Source: JAOZMY01 sp964577975
GTDB taxonomy: Bacteria; Desulfobacterota; S145-22
Assembly (NCBI GenBank): GCA_964577975.1
Contig: CAZOBB010000187.1
Coordinates: 1 to 8,132, forward strand
Direction: 5' to 3'
DNA: 8,132 nt
The position numbers and the translations under genes were made by a program. A model generated the notes under the pieces. It saw nothing but the letters and a program-made list of their open reading frames with translations, made no database searches and had not been told where the DNA came from. Positions 1 through 5,974 of the stretch are shown here, in pieces. The stretch's first letter is position 1; the number at the start of each line of letters is the position of its first letter.

Positions 1-765
1 TATCAATCGGAAAAGATGGCCGCCATCGGCCAGCTCGTCGCCCAGATCGCCCACGAGATCAACAATCCCCTCTCCACCCTCCAGTTCTCTCTGCAGCTCC
101 TCCGCCGGATGGGACCCAAGGACGAGGAATTCCTCGAGGAAATCGACGACATGGAAGAGGAGATCAAGCGGATCGCCCGAATCGTGGATCAACTCCTCTC
201 CTTCTCGCGCCCCCAGTCGAAACGAAAGCGCCAGGCCTCCCTCAAGCGCGTCTTGAGGAACAAAATGATTCAACTCCTCTTCAAAAACTTGAGGGAACGG
301 GGAGTGGAAGTTGAGGTCAATCTCGTCGATCCCCTGCCCATGGTCCGGGTCTATTCCGATCAGATGCTCCAGGTCTTCATCAACCTTATAAAAAACGCCG
401 CCGACTCCATCAAGGAAAAAGGGAAGATCACCATCAAGGCGGAGGCAAAGGTGTTAGACGTTGACACCATGTACCAGCTTCCCAGCCGGGGGCAGCAGGT
501 GAGTTACCCCATCGGAAAGGTCGTGGAAATCACCGTTTCGGACACGGGCGAGGGAATCCCCCCCGAAAACCTCCCGCACATCTTCGAGCCCTTTTTCACC
601 TCCAAGGGCCCGGAGGGCACGGGATTGGGATTATCCGTCGTGCACAGTATTATCAGCCGCTCGAACGGCACCATCGAGGTGGAAAGCGCCCCGGGAAAGG
701 GCACGACGTTTACGATCATCCTCCCCGCCATCGAACCCAGGCAGAAGCGTGACAAGGCAGGGTAA
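1..765 (+). CDS. Sensor histidine kinase, C-terminal part (5' end outside window)
   Basis: This is the transmitter half of a two-component sensor kinase, which autophosphorylates on histidine and passes the phosphate to a response regulator. The frame is open from base 1, so the ATG at base 16 is internal and any sensor (PAS, HAMP or membrane) domain lies upstream. Counting from the first visible residue, the H-box HEINNPLST has its phospho-accepting His at 18. The dimerisation helices run to about residue 75. The ATPase domain shows the N-box INLIKNAADS (about 127-136, Asn132), the G1 box DTGEG (181-185), the F-box FEPFF and the G2 box GTGLGLS (206-212), so all catalytic motifs are present. 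The H-box style resembles NtrB/PAS-type soluble kinases. The receiver gene starts 49 bases downstream and is the likely partner (inference). The signal sensed cannot be read from this fragment. Confidence 0.95.
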   Translation, partial: YQSEKMAAIGQLVAQIAHEINNPLSTLQFSLQLLRRMGPKDEEFLEEIDDMEEEIKRIARIVDQLLSFSRPQSKRKRQASLKRVLRNKMIQLLFKNLRERGVEVEVNLVDPLPMVRVYSDQMLQVFINLIKNAADSIKEKGKITIKAEAKVLDVDTMYQLPSRGQQVSYPIGKVVEITVSDTGEGIPPENLPHIFEPFFTSKGPEGTGLGLSVVHSIISRSNGTIEVESAPGKGTTFTIILPAIEPRQKRDKAG

Positions 766-796
766 AATATGTTAAAAGGAAGTGGGGAAAGGTAGC

Positions 797-810
797 AAGA
801 AGGGGGGGGA
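797..810 (+). promoter_or_regulatory. Purine-rich ribosome binding site that decides the GTG start at 815
   Basis: An AAGA tract followed by A and eight consecutive Gs (802-809) and an A sits 4 bases before the GTG at 815. It is a better placed Shine-Dalgarno than the AAAAGGA that nearly touches the alternative GTG at 782. It supports starting the receiver protein at MSRILIVDDE. Confidence 0.6.
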
Positions 811-814
811 ACAC

Positions 815-1231
815 GTGTCACGTATCCTTATCGTTGACGACGAAGTCAAGCTGGTCAAAAAGCTTAAAAAACTCCTCGAAAACGACGGCTTTGAAATCGA
901 AACCGCCAGCAACGGGAAAGAAGCCCTCCACATCATCGAGACATCGAAACCCTTCGATGTTATCATCTCCGACATCCGGATGGAGGAGATGGATGGCCTG
1001 ACCTTTTTGAAAGAGGTTCATCAAAAGGGCCTGGATGTGGGTGTCATCATGATCACCGGCTACGGCGACATGGACACCTTTCTGGAATCCCTCTACTTCG
1101 GCGCCTTCGAGTACATCAACAAACCGGTCCAATACGAAAAACTCCTTGATACCATCAACAAACTCCTTCACGACCGAGAGCGCCAGATGAAAAAAAAGAG
1201 GAAACATCCCAAATCAAGGAAGGAAAAATGA
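815..1231 (+). CDS. Receiver-only response regulator (CheY/Spo0F-like) with basic C-terminal tail
   Basis: This is a single-domain response regulator that takes phosphate from a histidine kinase and signals by protein contact, since it has no DNA-binding output domain. The GTG start at 815 gives 138 residues and opens on the first receiver beta strand, RILIVDDE. An in-frame GTG at 782 would add 11 Gly/Lys-rich residues unlike receiver N-termini. The acidic pair is Asp8-Asp9, the phospho-acceptor is Asp53 (ISDIRM), the switch residue is Thr81 (MITGYGD), and the conserved Lys103-Pro104 is in place, so the domain looks functional. The last ~15 residues (about 124-138) are almost entirely Lys/Arg/His/Ser and extend past the normal fold. 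The gene lies behind the kinase and overlaps the LUD gene through ATGA, which suggests translational coupling. The target of the regulator is unknown. Confidence 0.9.
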   Translation: MSRILIVDDEVKLVKKLKKLLENDGFEIETASNGKEALHIIETSKPFDVIISDIRMEEMDGLTFLKEVHQKGLDVGVIMITGYGDMDTFLESLYFGAFEYINKPVQYEKLLDTINKLLHDRERQMKKKRKHPKSRKEK

Positions 1232-1860
1232 TAGGACCCGTTACAGACGAAAAGTTAGATCAGGTGGTTCGCGCCCTTGAAACCCGGGATTTCGAGGCCC
1301 TATGGGTCCCCGACAAGGCCAAGGCCCGTGAAATCATCCTTGAGAGGATCAACCCCGGTGACAAGGTCGGGGTGGGAGGTTCCATCACGATTCGGGAGCT
1401 GGACGTCCTCGATACCCTCAAGGAAAAAGGACACACCGTTTACGACCACTGGATCCCCGATGCCCCCAAAGAAGAGATCACGAAAATCCGCAAGCTCCAG
1501 ATGCAGTCGGACATCTTTCTCAGCGGGATCAACGCCCTCGTCACGGATGGACGGATCGTCAATATCGACGGGATCGGCAACCGGGTCACCAGCATGATCT
1601 TCGGTCCCGACCGGGTCATCCTCGTGGCGGGGATCAATAAAATCGTCGAAACCTTGGACGCGGCCTTCTATCGCATCAAGAACGTCGCCTCTCCCCCCAA
1701 CGCGCGCAGGCTTTCCATCCCGACGCCCTGCGCCAAAACGGGGAAATGCATGGATTGCCGGAGCCCGCAGCGTATCTGCCGGGCCGTGACCATCCTGGAA
1801 TGGCGCCCCATGCTCACCAAAACCCTGGTCATCATCGTCAACGAATCCTTAGGATTCTAA
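1228..1860 (+). CDS. LUD-domain protein (LutC/YkgG-related) with C-terminal four-cysteine cluster
   Basis: This is a 210-residue protein of the LUD family (PF02589), to which the lactate-utilisation subunits LutB and LutC belong. Many stand-alone members, including ones like this, have no assigned reaction. Visible family features are the glycine-rich turn GVGGSITIRE (about 48-57), INALVTDGRIVNIDGIGNR (about 101-119) and FGPDRVILVAGINKI. After the core comes a cysteine group, Cys168-x5-Cys174-x2-Cys177-x6-Cys184, which could bind Zn or an Fe-S cluster (inference). No LutA- or LutB-like gene, lactate permease or lactate dehydrogenase is adjacent, so a role in lactate oxidation is not supported by context. 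AAGGAAGG at 1216-1223 is the ribosome site. The ATG overlaps the regulator stop by 4 bases, and purH follows 23 bases after the stop. It is probably cytoplasmic, since there is no signal peptide or membrane span. Confidence 0.85.
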   Translation: MIGPVTDEKLDQVVRALETRDFEALWVPDKAKAREIILERINPGDKVGVGGSITIRELDVLDTLKEKGHTVYDHWIPDAPKEEITKIRKLQMQSDIFLSGINALVTDGRIVNIDGIGNRVTSMIFGPDRVILVAGINKIVETLDAAFYRIKNVASPPNARRLSIPTPCAKTGKCMDCRSPQRICRAVTILEWRPMLTKTLVIIVNESLGF

Positions 1861-1883
1861 CCCAAAAGAAAGAGAGGAGTCCC

Positions 1884-3443
1884 ATGAGTGATGTTCAAAG
1901 GGCATTGATCAGTGTGTCGAACAAAGCCGGTATCGTGGAATTCGCCAAGGAACTCGCCGCCATGCAAATCGAGATCATCTCGACGGGAGGCACCGCGGCC
2001 ATGCTGAAAAACAATGGCGTCCCCGTCATCGAAATCAGCGATTACACGGGATTCCCCGAAATCATGGACGGCCGGGTCAAGACCCTGCACCCCAAGATCC
2101 ACGGAGGCCTTCTCGGACTCCGGGACAACCCGGAACACGTCAGGATCATGGAAGAGCAGGGCATCCTCCCGATCGACATGGTGGTCGTCAACCTTTATCC
2201 CTTTGAGGAAACCATCAAGAAACCGGACTGCACCCTGGAAGAGGCCATCGAGAATATCGACATCGGGGGCCCCACCATGCTCCGGTCCGCGGCGAAGAAC
2301 TACCGGTTCGTGACGGTCATCATCGATCCGGACGACTACGAAATCGTGCTCAAGGAACTAAAGGAGAACGACAAAAAGGTCTCCGAGCAACTCAATATCC
2401 GCCTCGCCCAGAAGGTCTTCACCCACACGGCCCGTTACGACTCCCTCATCTCGACCTACCTGGACAAGGCCTGCTACCCGGACACCCCTTTCCCCGGCAC
2501 CCTCTTCCTCAATTTCAAGCGGGCCTCCATCCTGAGATACGGGGAAAATCCCCACCAGCAGGCGAGTTTCTACGTGGACCCCACCGTGGACGAACCCTCC
2601 ATCGCCATAGCGGAGAGTCTCCAGGGGAAACCCCTCTCCTACAACAACATCATGGACGCGGATGCCGCCCTCGAAACCGTCAAGGAGTTCGACGAAACGG
2701 CCTGCGTCATCATCAAGCACGCCAATCCCTGCGGTGTCGCCATCGACCCGGGAAATGATATCCTCGCCACCTACAAGAAGGCCCTGGCCTGCGATCCCGT
2801 CTCCGCCTTCGGCGGGATCATCGCCCTCAATCGGCCCATGACACCCGAATTGGCCGAGGCCCTCATGGACCACTTCGTGGAGGTCCTCATCGCTCCCGAC
2901 TACCCCGAGGAGGCGTTGAACATCCTATCGAAAAAGAAGGATCTCCGGGTCCTGAAGGTTCCCCTCGTCACCCCGCAGCGCAAGGACCTCTTCGACCTGC
3001 GAAAGGTGGTGGGAGGGCTCCTCTTTCAAGAGCGGGACAGCCATTCCCTCGACATCGAAACCTTCAAGACCGTGACGAAACGGGCGCCCTCGGACACGGA
3101 GATCCAGGCCATGAAACTGGCGTGGAAGGTCTGTAAGCACGTGAAATCGAACGCCATCGTCTACGCCAATGCGGAACAGATCGTCGGCGTGGGGGCCAGT
3201 CAGATGAGCCGGGTCGATTCCGCCCGCTTTGGAATCCAAAAGGCCCAACTGGAAATCAAAGGGTGCTGCCTGGCCTCCGACGCCCTCATCCCCTTCCGAG
3301 ACGTGGTGGACGTGGCCGCGGAGGCGGGTATTACGGCCATCGTGCAGACGGGCGGCTCCGTGAGGGACAGCGAGGTCATCGCGGCGGCGGATGAACACGG
3401 CATGGCGATGGTCTTCACCGGTTACCGTCACTTCTACCATTGA
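1884..3443 (+). CDS. purH: Bifunctional AICAR formyltransferase / IMP cyclohydrolase
   Basis: PurH catalyses the last two steps of de novo IMP synthesis: formylation of AICAR with 10-formyl-tetrahydrofolate, then ring closure to IMP. The ATG at 1884 follows AGAGAGGAG with a 4-base spacer and gives 519 residues, the usual family length; the open frame continues upstream but only into LUD coding sequence. The N-terminal cyclohydrolase (MGS-like) domain starts ALISVSNKAGIVEFAKEL and has STGGT (33-37) and GRVKTLHP (63-70, Lys66). The transformylase domain has RYGENPHQ (218-225), the catalytic Lys278-His279 in KHANPCG, and a C-terminal MVFTGYRHFYH. Small departures from the commonest sequence (Asn in SVSNK, Thr in VQTGGSVRD) do not touch catalytic residues. 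It is cytoplasmic. purD follows after 11 bases, so cotranscription is likely. Confidence 0.98.
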   Translation: MSDVQRALISVSNKAGIVEFAKELAAMQIEIISTGGTAAMLKNNGVPVIEISDYTGFPEIMDGRVKTLHPKIHGGLLGLRDNPEHVRIMEEQGILPIDMVVVNLYPFEETIKKPDCTLEEAIENIDIGGPTMLRSAAKNYRFVTVIIDPDDYEIVLKELKENDKKVSEQLNIRLAQKVFTHTARYDSLISTYLDKACYPDTPFPGTLFLNFKRASILRYGENPHQQASFYVDPTVDEPSIAIAESLQGKPLSYNNIMDADAALETVKEFDETACVIIKHANPCGVAIDPGNDILATYKKALACDPVSAFGGIIALNRPMTPELAEALMDHFVEVLIAPDYPEEALNILSKKKDLRVLKVPLVTPQRKDLFDLRKVVGGLLFQERDSHSLDIETFKTVTKRAPSDTEIQAMKLAWKVCKHVKSNAIVYANAEQIVGVGASQMSRVDSARFGIQKAQLEIKGCCLASDALIPFRDVVDVAAEAGITAIVQTGGSVRDSEVIAAADEHGMAMVFTGYRHFYH

Positions 3444-3454
3444 GAGGAAGATCC

Positions 3455-4741
3455 ATGAAGATACTCGTCATCGGCGGCGGCGGAAGGGAGCATGCCCTCG
3501 TCTGGAAGCTGAAACAGGGAGACGGTGTTGAGGCCGTCTACTGCGCGCCGGGGAACGCCGGGATCGAGGCGGAGGCGACCTGCGTGCCCATCTCTCCCAC
3601 CGACCTGGAGGGATGTTTGACCTTCGCCAAGGAAAAGGGCATCGGACTTACCGTCGTGGGTCCCGAGGCCCCGTTAGTGGCCGGGATCGTCGACCGATTC
3701 GCCGCGGCGGGGATTCCCATCATCGGGCCCGACCGGAAGGCCGCCCGGCTCGAGGGAAGCAAGGCGTTCACGAAGGCGATCCTCCGCGACGCCGGGGTCC
3801 CGACGGCCGACTTCGAGGTCTTCGACGATCCCGCCGACGCCCTCAAGGCCCTTCAGGGAAAACCGTATCCCCTCGTCGTCAAGGCAGACGGCCTGGCCGC
3901 CGGGAAGGGCGTTCTCATTGTCTCATCCCGGGAAGAGGCCGAGCAAGCTATTCGAACCATCATGGAAGAAAAGGCCTTCGGCGACGCGGGAAACCGCGTG
4001 GTCCTGGAGGAGTTCCTCGAGGGAGAAGAGGCCTCGTTCATCGTCCTGACCGACGGAGAGACCATCCTGCCGCTCGCTTCGTCCCAGGATCACAAGGCCA
4101 TCTACGACGGGGACAAGGGACCCAACACGGGCGGCATGGGCGCTTACAGCCCCGCGCCGGTGGTGGATACCTCCATGCACGAAAAGGTGATGAGCGCCGT
4201 CATCGAGCCCGTTGTCGAGGCGATGAACAAACGGGGGACCCCTTACCGGGGCATCCTCTACGCGGGCCTGATGATCGCCGACGGCACCCCCTACGTCCTC
4301 GAATTCAACGTCCGCATGGGAGACCCGGAAACCCAGCCGATCCTCTTCCGCATGGAAGGCGACCTTGTGGAAACGTTCATCCGGCTCCATGAAGGCCAGC
4401 TCCATAGGGCGAAGATGGACTGGAGCCCCAACCCCTCCGTCTGCGTCGTCCTTGCCTCCAAGGGATATCCCGGCGCCTACGAAAAGGGAAAGGTCATTAC
4501 CGGCCTGGAGGCCCTCGAAGGACGGTCCGACGTCAAGGTCTTCCATGCCGGGACGAAACGTAACGACGCCGGAGAAATCGTCACGAACGGCGGCCGGGTC
4601 TTAGGCGTCACGGCCATCGACGCCTCCCTCGCGTCCTGCCGGGAGAAGGTCTACAAGGCCATCGAATCGATCCACTTCGACGGGATGACCTTCCGGAAGG
4701 ACATCGGCCTGAAGGGGATTCAACGGGAAACGAACGCGTAG
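3455..4741 (+). CDS. purD: Phosphoribosylamine-glycine ligase (GAR synthetase)
   Basis: PurD joins glycine to 5-phosphoribosylamine using ATP to give glycinamide ribonucleotide, the second step of purine synthesis. The ATG at 3455 follows GAGAGGAAG (3442-3450). It gives 428 residues, matching the usual ~425-430, and opens on MKILVIGGGGREHAL; an in-frame TTG at 3440 would overlap the purH stop and add five non-family residues. The N domain contains VGPEAPLVAGI (about 68-78). The ATP-grasp region has GSKAFTK (101-107), VVKADGLAAGKGV (141-153), LEEFLEGEEAS (184-194), GPNTGGMGAYSPAP (222-235) and the metal/ATP segment LEFNVRMGDPETQ (282-294). The C domain shows FHAGT (363-367), TNGGRVLGVT (377-386) and FRKDIG. 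It appears intact. purE begins 10 bases after its stop. Confidence 0.98.
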   Translation: MKILVIGGGGREHALVWKLKQGDGVEAVYCAPGNAGIEAEATCVPISPTDLEGCLTFAKEKGIGLTVVGPEAPLVAGIVDRFAAAGIPIIGPDRKAARLEGSKAFTKAILRDAGVPTADFEVFDDPADALKALQGKPYPLVVKADGLAAGKGVLIVSSREEAEQAIRTIMEEKAFGDAGNRVVLEEFLEGEEASFIVLTDGETILPLASSQDHKAIYDGDKGPNTGGMGAYSPAPVVDTSMHEKVMSAVIEPVVEAMNKRGTPYRGILYAGLMIADGTPYVLEFNVRMGDPETQPILFRMEGDLVETFIRLHEGQLHRAKMDWSPNPSVCVVLASKGYPGAYEKGKVITGLEALEGRSDVKVFHAGTKRNDAGEIVTNGGRVLGVTAIDASLASCREKVYKAIESIHFDGMTFRKDIGLKGIQRETNA

Positions 4742-4751
4742 GAGAAAGTGT

Positions 4752-5276
4752 ATGTCCGCATCGAAGATCGCCGTTATCATGGGGAGCAAGAGCGACCTTC
4801 CCGTCGTGGAAAACGCCTTGAAGATTCTCGATGACTTTAAGGTTCCGTTCGACGTGAGGGTATTGTCCGCGCACCGGACCCCCGACGCCCTTCACGGCTT
4901 CGTCCGGGATTTCGAAAGGGACGGAGGGAAGGTCTTCATCGCCGTCGCGGGTGCCGCGGCCCATCTCGCCGGGGTCATCGCCTCTCAGACTTTACTCCCC
5001 GTCATCGGCGTTCCCGTGCCCTCTTCCGCCCTCAACGGGCTCGACGCCCTGCTCAGCACCGTTCAGATGCCGGGGGGAATCCCCGTGGCCACCATGGCGG
5101 TGGGCAAGGCGGGAATGAAAAACGCCGTCTACTTCGCCCTCCAGATCCTCGCCATCGAAGACGATTCCCTCAAAAACGCCTTGACGACCTACCGGAAAGA
5201 AATGGTCGAAAAGGTGCTGGCCGATGGGGAAGAGGTAAAAAAAATCCTCGAAGGGAAGCGCCATTCGAATTCTTGA
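4752..5276 (+). CDS. purE: N5-carboxyaminoimidazole ribonucleotide mutase (class I PurE)
   Basis: Class I PurE moves the carboxyl group of N5-CAIR to carbon 4 to give CAIR, step 6 of purine synthesis, and normally works after PurK. The protein has 174 residues, close to family length. Motifs in order are MGSKSDLP (10-17, phosphate loop), SAHRTP (39-44, with His41 matching the catalytic His45 of E. coli), AGAAAHLAG (67-75) and QMPGGIPVATMAVG (105-118). AHRTP marks class I rather than the animal-type class II AIR carboxylase. Many relatives have HLPG where this one has HLAG. GGAGAAAG at 4741-4748 is the ribosome site and overlaps the purD stop. No purK is in the window; it could be elsewhere. 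The 3' end overlaps the proposed start of the Sua5-type gene by 14 bases. Confidence 0.97.
   Translation: MSASKIAVIMGSKSDLPVVENALKILDDFKVPFDVRVLSAHRTPDALHGFVRDFERDGGKVFIAVAGAAAHLAGVIASQTLLPVIGVPVPSSALNGLDALLSTVQMPGGIPVATMAVGKAGMKNAVYFALQILAIEDDSLKNALTTYRKEMVEKVLADGEEVKKILEGKRHSNS
5251..5256 (+). promoter_or_regulatory. Shine-Dalgarno AAGGGA supporting a non-canonical ATT start at 5263
   Basis: AAGGGA lies inside the end of purE, 6 bases before an ATT codon in the Sua5-type frame. That frame has a TAA at 5236-5238 and no ATG, GTG or TTG from there until the internal ATG at 5410, which lies after essential motifs. This site is the best available guide to the true start. The alternative CTG at 5278 has no comparable site. 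Confidence 0.45.
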
Positions 5277-5913
5277 CCTGAAAGATCTCCTCAGGAAACC
5301 AGAAAAGATCGGGGAAATCTCCCAGAGCCTCGCGAAGGGGAGCCTTCTCGTCTATCCGACGGAAACCCTCTACGGCATCGGGTGCGACGCGCTCGCCCCC
5401 GGGGATCCCATGGGAAAAATCGCCCGCCTGAAACGGCGCCCGGCCTCCCAACCCTTCATCTACCTCATACCGGACACGAGGTATCTCGAGGAAAACGGCA
5501 TCATCCTCCCGGACGTAGGCGACAAACTGACGGGGCAGTTCTGGCCCGGCCCCCTCACCCTCATCCTTACCGTTCCTCCCGACTCCCCGCTGTCTCCCAT
5601 CGCGTTCAAAGGGAGTCTCGCCGTCCGCGTTTCCCCCCACCCCTTCGTCCGGGCCCTCTTTCGGCACCGCCGGTTTCCCCTTGTCTCCACCAGCGCCAAC
5701 CTCTCCGGCTCCCCCGAGGACGACGCCCGCGATCCAAAACGCATCGTGGACAATTTCCCGGAAGGCGTCGAATACGTTATCACCGAGGGTGTGCTAAGAC
5801 CCTCCCCCCCTTCGACCCTCGTCGATATCCGTCCAAGTACGCCCAAACTCATTCGCGAGGGCGCTCTTCCGCGTGAGGTCCTTTCAGAATTTACGCAAAA
5901 ATCACCTTTGTAA
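5263..5913 (+). CDS. Threonylcarbamoyl-AMP synthase, Sua5/YrdC/TsaC family
   Basis: Members of this family make L-threonylcarbamoyl-AMP from threonine, bicarbonate and ATP, the first step of the universal t6A37 tRNA modification. From ATT 5263 the protein has 216 residues, a normal length for a single YrdC domain without the Sua5 C-terminal extension. Motifs are YPTETLYGIG (31-40), LKRRP (56-60), FWPGPLTLIL (93-102), RVSPHP (122-127), STSANLSG (142-149), STLVDI (184-189) and LIREGA (196-201), all as expected for an active enzyme. The first ATG, at 5410, would remove the PTETLYGIG substrate loop, so the start must lie upstream. No usual start codon exists there, and the start coordinate is therefore tentative (ATT 5263, or CTG 5278). 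Overlap with purE suggests translational coupling. A YciO-like paralogue of unknown role is the main alternative, but STSAN and FWPGPLT favour TsaC. Confidence 0.88.
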   Translation: MRILDLKDLLRKPEKIGEISQSLAKGSLLVYPTETLYGIGCDALAPGDPMGKIARLKRRPASQPFIYLIPDTRYLEENGIILPDVGDKLTGQFWPGPLTLILTVPPDSPLSPIAFKGSLAVRVSPHPFVRALFRHRRFPLVSTSANLSGSPEDDARDPKRIVDNFPEGVEYVITEGVLRPSPPSTLVDIRPSTPKLIREGALPREVLSEFTQKSPL

Positions 5914-5974
5914 TTCCATTTCACCCTCATCCATGATAAAGAACACCCAATGAAGTGAGAAAGGAGTCAACAAC
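5914..5974 (+). other. Intergenic gap with ribosome site before the dehydrogenase gene
   Basis: These 61 bases are the longest gap inside the pur-to-dehydrogenase block. They contain AAAGGAG at 5960-5966, 8 bases before the ATG at 5975. The rest is somewhat AT-richer than the genes around it. I see no convincing -35/-10 pair and no terminator hairpin, so it is open whether the dehydrogenase gene has its own promoter. Confidence 0.6.

Noticed and set aside
769..795. Eight-codon ATG frame between the kinase and receiver genes
   Set aside because: Too short, with no independent evidence of translation; it probably arises by chance in the leader.
1843..1857. Inverted repeat GAATCC-TTA-GGATTC at the end of the LUD gene
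   Set aside because: Only 6 bp with a 3-base loop and no T-tract after it, it encodes the last residues of the protein, and purH follows at once; not enough for a terminator.
3613..4392. Plus-strand open frame of 259 codons inside purD
   Set aside because: The translation is extremely Arg/Gly/Pro-rich, typical of an out-of-frame reading of GC-rich coding DNA, and it is fully contained in purD.
5914..5970. Possible imperfect inverted repeat (TTTCAC / GTGAGAAA) and TGATAA as an operator or -10 element
   Set aside because: Pairing is broken and short, and no matching -35 is visible; not better than chance.
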